DNA from: a virus | DNA length: 26,752 bases | Direction: 5' to 3' (one strand) | Virus record (IMG/VR): IMGVR_UViG_3300032050_000683 | Coordinates: 1-26,752 of that record | Part shown: positions 19,437 to 26,752 of the stretch, piece after piece | Layout of the letters: each line of letters opens with the position of its first letter | How positions within the stretch are numbered: position 1 is the first letter of the stretch | Position numbers and translations under genes: made by a program | Notes under the pieces: generated by a model | Told to the model about the DNA's origin: nothing | The model's database searches: none | The model's input: the letters and a program-made list of their open reading frames with translations, nothing else

Positions 19437-22400
19437 TGCGCTACCAAAACCTAAACGTAGCTGCCGAGAAAGCAAATTTAAATCCTACACAAAAGCAACA
19501 AGTAGCAACATTGTCATCTTTGCTAGATACGCATAAGAATCTTCTTGACTTGCCTGAAAAGCAAGCACAACAAAAGTATGCAAATCTACCTGAAGATCAA
19601 CAGAAGGCTTTAATAGATACATTTGGTGATGAGCCAGATAAGCCCAAAAGAGGTTTCTTTGAAAACGCTGCTAGATATAGCGGTGCTTATTGGGCGTTTA
19701 AAGGATTAAATAAAGTTGCCCAACTTACAGATCGTGCCTACAGAACCGGTCAAATTGCTTTAGAAGAAACCAATATTCCATTTGTTGTTTCTGGCGATAA
19801 GTCACGTGGTATAACAAAGGTAAGCGAAGCTTGGAAAGTTGCTGGAGAAACTGGCGAACTAGTATTCAACCCATCTCGTATTGAAAAGGCTAAGAAAAAA
19901 TACGGAGAAGAACGTATTGCTGTTGCTATTAAGGCAGATTCTGGTATGCCTCTTGATGAGATTCAAGCAACCGGAACTCCTGCTGAACAAAAGATTGCAG
20001 CCGAAGCCGCACAAAACCGTGACCCATTATTTCAAGACGCAATTGATTCCGTTAAGGCTGCTAAATATTCTCCAGGCCGTCAATTAGCAAACGCCCTTCT
20101 TCCTGAATCTTTAGAAGGATCTGGCTTTTTATACAAAGGCATATCTGGTTTTACCGATGCTGCCTATAGAGTATATACCGACCCAACTCTTGCTCTTGGT
20201 AAAGCTAAGAAAGCCTATGACGTAGCAAACTATGCCCTATTTAAAATAGTTGGCAGTCCACAGAATGTAGATAGAGCATTCAGAAATCCAAGCGTTGTTA
20301 AGTTTTTTGACACTTACGGAACTGAATTAGAAAAACTTTCAACTGCTCGTAAAGCAAAAGACATTAAGGCAGCGACCGAAGCATCTGTCAACTTAAAGCG
20401 CATTGCTCCTGAATTTGGACCTACCGCTATTGATGAATTTATTAAAGCTGGTGTAAAAAACTCAGCAACTGCTAAGAACTATTTAGCGAATCACGCAGAC
20501 GTTGCTGTTATTTTAAAAGGACAACCTGCTCGTAGCACTCCTTTAATCCCTCGTTTAGATGCGGCCCGTAGAGCACGTATTGGTGTGTTAGCGGGAACTG
20601 ACAAATTTTTTGATATTGACAAAGTAGGGCAAAAGATTGTTACAGCTCTTTATGGTTCTGAACCACAATACGAAGATATTATTACCGGTCTTACTTCTCG
20701 GACTGAACAAATCGGTGCTTTAGAAAAAACAGTTGGAAAATTTAAAGGACAAACTGGAGTAGAGCGTTTATCTTTAAATCAAATCCGAGGACGCATAGAT
20801 AACTTTTCACGTAAGTTTACAACCATTCCATATTTTAAAGATGGTTATTTTGACGTAGCATCTCCTGACGCAACGGCTCAAGTTTATCGCATTGCTCGTT
20901 TAGCAAATAGTCGCTACCACAGCAAGGTTATTGCTGAGGCATTTGAGGCTGGAACTGAAGGTCAACGCAAGCAAATCTTTACTGGTCTTTGGAACACTGT
21001 TGCTGAAATTCGCGATGTGGCTAAGTCCAAAGCAGGAAAATCCTATATGGATGAATTTGCCGGCAAAGGACTTGAAAAGAAATATGCTGCAGATATTGTT
21101 ATTGATGGCGTTAATAAGGGTAATCCAGCCCAGTTTGGTGATCAACAACTAGCGTTGTTCCCATATCAACTTTCAACAGCAATTGCAGTTCCATCTGTAA
21201 TTGACCTGGATAGATTATCTGCTCGCTCTGGTCTTATCGGATGGATAATGGGTGTATCCCATCGAAAATGGGCAGAGCAATTAACTTCTTGGTGGACTAT
21301 TTTAACTCTTGCTGGACCACGTTTCGCGGTTCGTAACGCAACAGAAGATTTAATGATGCACCTTGCTATCGGCAGTTCTCCTTGGGGAGTTGCTAAGGGA
21401 CGTATGCTAAATACACGCGTTCGTGTTGGTAAAGGTATTTCTGGCGATGAAACAATTCGTGGCAAGATAAAGAAAACTGTTACCTTGGATACTGAAGCAG
21501 GCGAACTAGGCGCTATTAACAAACTTGTTCGCAGAAAAGAACTTGCTAAATACAAGTCTAAGATTGATAGTGCCAAGACAGTCGAAGATGTCCGTAGAGT
21601 TATGGCAGAAGCAGTCCTTGAGGATAAGTTAGCCTACAAACTTGATAAGCGTGGCGCTGAAATTCTTGCAGACATTGCACAATATGGAAACCTTGAACGC
21701 ACTTTAGCTGATGTTGCTGAAGGTGGAAAGAATGCGCTTCGTGGCGCAGACCAATACGTAAATGCTACTAATGATGTGGCTCGATTTGGCAAGATGGGCG
21801 CTGTTGAAATAAACGGAGTCGCCTACAAGCAAGCAGTTGGCGAAAAAGGCTTTACTCAATTTAACCCAGTAGCAAACCAAGCATCAAGAATCTCTTGGCT
21901 AGTTCAACTTGGTGTTACTAGTAATGATGATCTTGCTAAAATAGCCGTTGCTAACTTAGATAAAGAACCTGAAATTGCTATTAAGGCAATGAAGGATTAC
22001 CTAGGCGGTCTATCCGAAAAAGAACTAGGACGCTTTCAGCTTTATGAAGCTGGCGGAAATATAGATATCCACGCTCGTAAGGCTTACGATGCTGTCCGCA
22101 ACCTTTATTCAAAGCGTAATGGTGAAGTCAACTTAGATTTATTAAAGAAAGTTCGGACCTTTGATGAATTTGGTAACCCAGTAGTTTCTACCAAGAATCT
22201 ATCTATTGAAGATTTGCCAAATAATTCTAAATTAAGTCCTGAATTTATCTCTGGTCCTACATTAGTCCCAGTATTTGAAAGTAATAACTTTCCGACAAAC
22301 CTAGCTGAACGTGCTTGGGATGCTATGGGAGAGGCTAACGCTAGATTCTCCCGTGAGCCAATTGTCATTAATGAAATGATCCGAGTTCGCAAAGAGATGC

Positions 22401-24124
22401 AAGACTCAGGTTTTGAAGAACGCTTTATTGCCTCTCGCACTAAAGGATTATCTGGCGATAATTTAGCGCAAGGTATGATTAATGCTAAGCGTGAAGTAAT
22501 TAACCTTGCTGAAGAATTATCAGTAGGTAGAGTTCTAGCATATGTAGATAACCCTGCAATACGTAGCCAATTGGCTATGTCTTCTCGTAACTTTGCTCGG
22601 TTCTATCGTGCTACTGAAGACTTTTATCGTCGTATTTACCGCACAGTTAAATATAACCCAGAGTCAATTCGTCGTGCAGCACTTACGTATGAAGGAATTT
22701 CTCACTCAGGATTTGTCCAACAGGATGATAACGGAGATTCATACTTCTTCTATCCAGGTTTAAACCCTGTTTATCAAACTATGCAGGGCGTTGCAGATGC
22801 TTTTGGTATGCCAGAAGGATTCAAGGTTCCAATGCCGGTAGAGTTTGGCGCTAAACTAAATATGATTACGCCATCAATGAATCCTGATTCTTTATTTCCT
22901 ACATTCTCAGGACCAGTTGCAGCAGTCCCAATGAAGTTCCTATTTGCTCTAGTCCCACCATTAGATAAGTTTGAAAAGAACTTTCTCGGTATCTATGCTG
23001 AAGATCAAGCAATGGTAAAAGCTATATTTCCAGCACACGTAAATAAATTCCTATCTATTATGGATAGAGATGAGCGCAATTCTCAATACGCTTCAGCAGC
23101 GCGTAAGGCTGTAACAGCACTTGAGGCTGGTGGACACGGAGTTAAACCTACTTGGAATCCTGAAACTCAAGTTTGGGAAGCACCATCTGAGGGTGAACTT
23201 CAGGCCTATAAAGATAAGCTGGCAACATCCACAACAGCAGTTTTAGCACTGCGTTTTATATTTGGATTCTTTGCTCCAGCATCTCCACAGTTAACATTAA
23301 AGTCTGATATGGCTCAATGGGCTAGAGCCAATGAGAGAGTAAACTTTAAGCAGGTCTATAACAATCTTATTAACCGCTATAACGGAGATATAGATAAAGC
23401 ATCCACTGAGTGGATTCGTTTATATCCAGATCAAATGCCATATACCGTTTCAGAATCTGAAAGCGATGCTGTATCAGTAGTTCGTGCTGTAGATAATACA
23501 GTAGAATGGATTGATAAGAACGATGCTTTGTTAAAGAAGTATCCACAAGGCGCCCCATTCTTAATGCCTAAGACTGGCGAGTTCAGTTTTGATGCTTACA
23601 AGATTCTTTTTACACAAGGAATCAAAAGGTCTAAAACCCTTGAGGATTATTTAAGAGATGTTCAGACTGCTAGAGATGTCCAGTTCTATTACACCCAAAA
23701 GGAAGCCTACGAAGATGAGTTGGCTAACACTTACTCTGATTCATTAAAGCGTAACTTAAAGACACAATGGGAAACTTGGAAGAAGCAATTTACTTCAGCT
23801 CGTCCATTACTCCAAGAAGAATTTGGAACTCAGTCAGATAAAGCAGTAAAACGTCAAAGAGCATTTGATGATCTACAAAAGATGCTTGCCGATAATACTG
23901 TAAAAACTGAGCCTAATATCCGCAAGGCTCTTGCCCAGATGACACAAGTTTACAACGACTATGTATATAGCAAGGACTTAGTTCAAGGAAGTAGTGCTGC
24001 AATGGAAAATTACAAGGATTTGCTAAAGCAAAACGCTAAGCAAGAACTTGAGGCTATTGCTGAAACTAATCCAAATGCAAAAGATGCTTACAACGTATTG
24101 TTTTCAAGATTGATAGGGGACTAA
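19436..24124 (+). CDS. Large internal virion/ejection-type protein (1562 residues)
   Basis: The start is GTG 19436, which overlaps the previous TAG. It is long, mostly helical and Lys/Ala/Glu-rich, with several semi-hydrophobic stretches (WWTILTLAGPRFAVRNA; PVAAVPMKFLFALVPPLD; STTAVLALRFIFGFFAPASP) that could cross a membrane during ejection. No SLT, polymerase or tape-measure signature is visible. A giant protein right after the portal fits podoviral internal core proteins made for DNA delivery. It could instead be a fusion of several functions (the middle and ends differ in style). Role inferred from size and place. Confidence 0.68.
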   Translation: MRYQNLNVAAEKANLNPTQKQQVATLSSLLDTHKNLLDLPEKQAQQKYANLPEDQQKALIDTFGDEPDKPKRGFFENAARYSGAYWAFKGLNKVAQLTDRAYRTGQIALEETNIPFVVSGDKSRGITKVSEAWKVAGETGELVFNPSRIEKAKKKYGEERIAVAIKADSGMPLDEIQATGTPAEQKIAAEAAQNRDPLFQDAIDSVKAAKYSPGRQLANALLPESLEGSGFLYKGISGFTDAAYRVYTDPTLALGKAKKAYDVANYALFKIVGSPQNVDRAFRNPSVVKFFDTYGTELEKLSTARKAKDIKAATEASVNLKRIAPEFGPTAIDEFIKAGVKNSATAKNYLANHADVAVILKGQPARSTPLIPRLDAARRARIGVLAGTDKFFDIDKVGQKIVTALYGSEPQYEDIITGLTSRTEQIGALEKTVGKFKGQTGVERLSLNQIRGRIDNFSRKFTTIPYFKDGYFDVASPDATAQVYRIARLANSRYHSKVIAEAFEAGTEGQRKQIFTGLWNTVAEIRDVAKSKAGKSYMDEFAGKGLEKKYAADIVIDGVNKGNPAQFGDQQLALFPYQLSTAIAVPSVIDLDRLSARSGLIGWIMGVSHRKWAEQLTSWWTILTLAGPRFAVRNATEDLMMHLAIGSSPWGVAKGRMLNTRVRVGKGISGDETIRGKIKKTVTLDTEAGELGAINKLVRRKELAKYKSKIDSAKTVEDVRRVMAEAVLEDKLAYKLDKRGAEILADIAQYGNLERTLADVAEGGKNALRGADQYVNATNDVARFGKMGAVEINGVAYKQAVGEKGFTQFNPVANQASRISWLVQLGVTSNDDLAKIAVANLDKEPEIAIKAMKDYLGGLSEKELGRFQLYEAGGNIDIHARKAYDAVRNLYSKRNGEVNLDLLKKVRTFDEFGNPVVSTKNLSIEDLPNNSKLSPEFISGPTLVPVFESNNFPTNLAERAWDAMGEANARFSREPIVINEMIRVRKEMQDSGFEERFIASRTKGLSGDNLAQGMINAKREVINLAEELSVGRVLAYVDNPAIRSQLAMSSRNFARFYRATEDFYRRIYRTVKYNPESIRRAALTYEGISHSGFVQQDDNGDSYFFYPGLNPVYQTMQGVADAFGMPEGFKVPMPVEFGAKLNMITPSMNPDSLFPTFSGPVAAVPMKFLFALVPPLDKFEKNFLGIYAEDQAMVKAIFPAHVNKFLSIMDRDERNSQYASAARKAVTALEAGGHGVKPTWNPETQVWEAPSEGELQAYKDKLATSTTAVLALRFIFGFFAPASPQLTLKSDMAQWARANERVNFKQVYNNLINRYNGDIDKASTEWIRLYPDQMPYTVSESESDAVSVVRAVDNTVEWIDKNDALLKKYPQGAPFLMPKTGEFSFDAYKILFTQGIKRSKTLEDYLRDVQTARDVQFYYTQKEAYEDELANTYSDSLKRNLKTQWETWKKQFTSARPLLQEEFGTQSDKAVKRQRAFDDLQKMLADNTVKTEPNIRKALAQMTQVYNDYVYSKDLVQGSSAAMENYKDLLKQNAKQELEAIAETNPNAKDAYNVLFSRLIGD

Positions 24125-24125
24125 A

Positions 24126-25250
24126 TTGGCTATAAGTGTATGGAAAGAAGGCACAGTCCCTTCTCAATCAACTGCATCTACCGCCCCAGGCCTTTACGAT
24201 ACAGTCTTTGGTCCTTCATCTTCAGCCAATAAACCTAAATCTGGCGATAGCGCAAAGACTATTTCTGAAATGTCGGACCCAGAACGCAAAGAACTAGCAT
24301 TACTATTAAAAGCAGCAGGGTATAAGGTTCCTACTACTGGTAAAAAATCAAGTGCTATATCTCTTGCGGATGCTTACAACGAAGCCCAAACTTTAACACA
24401 ATCAGATTCAATGAGACTTGGGCAGAATCTAACAGTAAGAGAATTTTTAAAAAATAAAGCAGAGGACAGAGCTGGACTTGGTGGCACTGGATCCAAGAAA
24501 TACAACCCATATGCTACCCAAATTATTTATGATCCAACCAAGGCTAAGTCAACTATCAATGATGTTGTTAACGACCTACTAGGTCGTGAGGCTACTGTTG
24601 AAGAAATAAAACTTTACTCAGATAAATTAAATAAGAAGCAGTCTGCAAAGGGTAGTAGATCTGTAACTACCTATGAAATGATTGATGGAGTTAGAACTGC
24701 TAGAACAACTGGTGGTTTGGATGAAGTCCAATTCTTAACTAATATTATTCAGAAAACACCTGAATACAAAAAGGCACAAACAGCAAAAGAAGAAGTAAAG
24801 AAGTCTAAAGAGTTAGGATATGTAGACGTTCTAGCCAAGACTGCTATGGCTAACGGTCTTAGTATCAACCAGTTTGCAGATGCTAGTCAATGGGCATCTC
24901 GTATTGCTGCTGGTGAACCTATCGAAACATTTAAACAAACCATCCGTAACGCTGCAAAGCTAGGCTTACCGGATAACGTTAAGAACCTTGTTGACCAAGG
25001 TATTGACTTAGATACTATTTACTCTCCGTATAAGCAGACTATGGCTTCCATATTAGAGATTAATCCTGACTCTATTAGTCTTAACGATCCAACACTTCGT
25101 ATGGGTATTGCTAATGATAAAGAGATGCCTCTATATGAATATCAAAAAGCTTTAAAACAAGACCCACGCTGGCAATATACAAACAATGCTAGGGAAGATG
25201 TTTCTAGTTCCGTTCAAAAAGTCTTAAAAGACTTCGGATTTATGGGGTAA
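24126..25250 (+). CDS. Virion structural protein, probable internal/minor protein
   Basis: This 374-residue protein starts at TTG 24126 after AGGGGA. The first 90 residues are polar; a repeated helical module includes TINDVVNDLLGREATVEEIK and LYSDKLNKKQ, a LGRExTxxEIxxY pattern I know from phage structural proteins, and PLYEYQKALKQDPRWQYTNNARE near the end. No enzyme motif is present. It lies between the giant protein and another of similar length and helical style, so it probably acts with them in the virion. Confidence 0.62.
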   Translation: MAISVWKEGTVPSQSTASTAPGLYDTVFGPSSSANKPKSGDSAKTISEMSDPERKELALLLKAAGYKVPTTGKKSSAISLADAYNEAQTLTQSDSMRLGQNLTVREFLKNKAEDRAGLGGTGSKKYNPYATQIIYDPTKAKSTINDVVNDLLGREATVEEIKLYSDKLNKKQSAKGSRSVTTYEMIDGVRTARTTGGLDEVQFLTNIIQKTPEYKKAQTAKEEVKKSKELGYVDVLAKTAMANGLSINQFADASQWASRIAAGEPIETFKQTIRNAAKLGLPDNVKNLVDQGIDLDTIYSPYKQTMASILEINPDSISLNDPTLRMGIANDKEMPLYEYQKALKQDPRWQYTNNAREDVSSSVQKVLKDFGFMG

Positions 25251-26447
25251 ATGATGGCAACCAGAAAACAAATAGCGGCAGCGGAAGCTGCCCAAAAAAA
25301 GTTTGATAAAGAGTTAGCAAAGACTAGAGCGCTAGCCTCAAAAACTACTGCTGAAGTTAACAGATTGACAGCACCAAAACCATCGCAAACCCCTGAACTT
25401 ACTGAAACAGAAAAAAGAATATTCGGAGTAACAGGACCACTTGGCTCCACTGTATCTGTTGGCGCACGTTCAACAGGTGCTACTGGTGTCACTGGTGCTG
25501 TTAATCCAAACGCAGCAGCCGAACTTTTAGCAAAACAAGAAGCAGATAGAATTGCAGAAGAAAGACGCCGTCAGGGTCAATCCGCCTATGACATTCTTCT
25601 TAGCGAATTTACTAGATATGGCCTTCAGGCTCTAGTAGAACCTTTAAAGAGTCTTATTACTTCAGGTGCTTCAGCCGCAGAATTCTCATTAAAGCTACAG
25701 CAAACTGATGCCTATAAGAAGCGCTTTGCTGCTAACCAAGAACGTATCAACAAAGGTTTGGCTGCGCTATCTCCAGCAGAATATGTAGCACTAGAAGACC
25801 AATATCAGAACGTTATGCGTAACTATGGACTTCCTGCTACCTATTACACCAAAGATGCAATGGGAACTCAACAAGGTTTTGAGAAGTTCTTGGCTGCAGA
25901 TGTATCTGCGACAGAACTAGAAGATCGCATTATGACTGCACAGAACCGCGTTATCAACGCTAACCCAGAGGTAGCAAATGCTCTAAAGCAATTCTATCCT
26001 GATATTACTAATGGCGATATCTTGGCTTACACACTAGACCCACAACAGGGTCTATCTAATATCAAGCGCAAGGTAACTGCTGCAGAAATTGGTGGCGCTG
26101 CGCTAGCGCAAGGCTTAACTACTGGTATGACTAGAGCAGAAGAACTTGCTGGCTATGGTGTGACTAAGGAACAAGCACAACAAGGATTCCAAACAGTAGC
26201 TGGTATTGCACCACGTGGTGGGCAACTAGCATCAATCTATGGCGAGAGTCCATATACACAAGCAACTGCAGAAGCAGAAGTATTTAACACAGCAGGTGCG
26301 GCAGAATCTGCAGCGCTACGCAAGAAGTTAACCAAACTTGAACAAGCACAGTTTGCCGGTTCAGCAGGTATGGCTGGCGGTGCGTTAAGCAGAGATAGAG
26401 CAACCTCGCAAGGAACATATAGAAGTGCCGGTGCTGGCAACTTCTAA
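25251..26447 (+). CDS. Virion structural protein, helical
   Basis: This 398-residue protein starts at ATG 25251 (a second ATG follows at 25254). A coiled-coil N-terminus (AAEAAQKKFDKELAKTRALA) is followed by helical domains with a LSPAEYVALEDQYQNVMRNYGLP segment and a Gly/Ala-rich C-terminus (SAGMAGGALSRDRATSQGTY) ending in SAGAGNF. Its style matches the preceding gene and both probably form one internal or minor virion complex. No function can be assigned from sequence. Confidence 0.62.
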   Translation: MMATRKQIAAAEAAQKKFDKELAKTRALASKTTAEVNRLTAPKPSQTPELTETEKRIFGVTGPLGSTVSVGARSTGATGVTGAVNPNAAAELLAKQEADRIAEERRRQGQSAYDILLSEFTRYGLQALVEPLKSLITSGASAAEFSLKLQQTDAYKKRFAANQERINKGLAALSPAEYVALEDQYQNVMRNYGLPATYYTKDAMGTQQGFEKFLAADVSATELEDRIMTAQNRVINANPEVANALKQFYPDITNGDILAYTLDPQQGLSNIKRKVTAAEIGGAALAQGLTTGMTRAEELAGYGVTKEQAQQGFQTVAGIAPRGGQLASIYGESPYTQATAEAEVFNTAGAAESAALRKKLTKLEQAQFAGSAGMAGGALSRDRATSQGTYRSAGAGNF

Positions 26448-26459
26448 AACATAGACCTG

Positions 26460-26483
26460 CCGTTGGAACGACTGGCCCAACGG
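26460..26483. other. Hairpin in the leader of the scaffold-like gene
   Basis: CCGTTGG (26460-26466) pairs with CCAACGG (26477-26483) around a 10-base loop, with no U run. It lies in the 129-base gap between the structural gene and the scaffold-like gene, the largest gap in the late operon. It may mark an RNA-processing or regulated spot. Confidence 0.5.
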
Positions 26484-26576
26484 AGTGACAACAATTACCA
26501 GGAGTTAGAGCCATATCTGTTCCCCAACAGAATATGAGGCTAGCGAAATCAACTAATGATAGGGAGAAGGACCAAT

Positions 26577-26752
26577 ATGTCCAATTACGACTACGAGGAT
26601 GAGGATGAAGATTTCACACCAAGTGATAATTCAAACGACCTTGTCAAACAACTACGCAAAGCAGCTAAGCAAAAAGATAAAGAACTACAGGAATTAAAAT
26701 CCCAGTTTGAATCTTTGAACAAGGCTCAACGCGAAAGAACAATCAAGGATGC
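26577..26752 (+). CDS. Start of a scaffold-like protein (partial)
   Basis: The ATG after GGGAGAAGG begins a frame that runs off the window, with 58 codons visible. The product starts MSNYDYEDEDEDFTPSDNSN and continues into a coiled coil (LRKAAKQKDKELQELKSQFE). An acidic start plus coiled coil immediately before the expected major capsid gene is the usual form of scaffolding proteins. The identity is an inference from this pattern and the position. Confidence 0.65.
   Translation, partial: MSNYDYEDEDEDFTPSDNSNDLVKQLRKAAKQKDKELQELKSQFESLNKAQRERTIKD

Noticed and set aside
26237-26514. Minus-strand frames at the end of the window
   Set aside because: Both lie opposite the real structural gene and have no ribosome site or family features.
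26510-26600. A tiny frame starting at ATA (ISVPQQNMRLAKSTNDREKD) just before the scaffold-like gene
   Set aside because: It has AGGAG 8 bases ahead but needs an ATA start, is about 28 codons and overlaps the scaffold start; not enough support to call it a gene.

Overview
This window is part of a tailed double-stranded DNA phage genome (Caudoviricetes) that probably infects an actinobacterium. The actinobacterial signs are a WhiB-family regulator, a proteasome/HslV-type Ntn-hydrolase, and gene families I associate with actinophages (a zinc-ribbon protein with FEDYEL and CPVDK motifs, a CKHG-type zinc protein, an SLT domain with a DPATQI motif). The moderate GC content and the style of the proteins suggest a freshwater actinobacterial host, but that is inference. 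I see no tRNA, integrase, insertion sequence or CRISPR array.

Layout. (1) 1-1008, plus strand: the end of a structural gene, then a lysis module (membrane protein, CHAP endolysin, holin-like protein) closed by a strong terminator. (2) 1009-1404: a small leftward zinc-ribbon gene and a regulatory gap with two strong hairpins and an extended -10 promoter facing right. (3) 1405-8658, plus strand: a tightly overlapped early/middle operon of about 19 genes. It holds a proteasome-like peptidase that apparently starts at ATT, a Cas4/RecB-like nuclease, a CKHG zinc protein, WhiB, a DnaB/RecA-like ATPase, two more PD-(D/E)XK nucleases, a methyltransferase, a two-piece DnaG-type primase (zinc finger and TOPRIM on overlapping genes), a sigma-like factor and several tiny Cys-rich proteins. 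A symmetrical terminator ends it.

(4) 8726-13562, minus strand: a leftward operon, read from about 13.6 kb downwards. It contains many short proteins (several CxxC zinc ribbons and two small membrane proteins), a DnaN-like sliding clamp, an SLT lytic transglycosylase, and a C5-cytosine DNA methyltransferase split into two coupled genes. The block is unusually rich in CCGG, carries GAGGGN/GA-type purine tracts in and between its genes, and has a duplicated hairpin with compensating base changes after two of its genes. (5) 13563-14437: an intergenic region with a promoter/operator for the leftward operon, a cluster of CCGGG repeats, a telomere-like G-rich tract, an AT-rich stretch and a chain of hairpins ending in an intrinsic terminator (candidate structured RNA).

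(6) 14438-26752, plus strand: the late packaging and head module. It holds a large terminase with a TerS-like N-terminal helix-turn-helix, a Lys/Ala-rich basic protein, the portal, small proteins, a 1562-residue putative internal virion protein, two further structural proteins, and the start of a scaffold-like gene cut by the window end. The very large protein just after the portal suggests a podovirus-like virion. The most interesting items are the ATT-started peptidase, the split cytosine methyltransferase in a CCGG-rich block, the repeated hairpin, the GAGGGN tracts, and the repeat/hairpin region ahead of the terminase.
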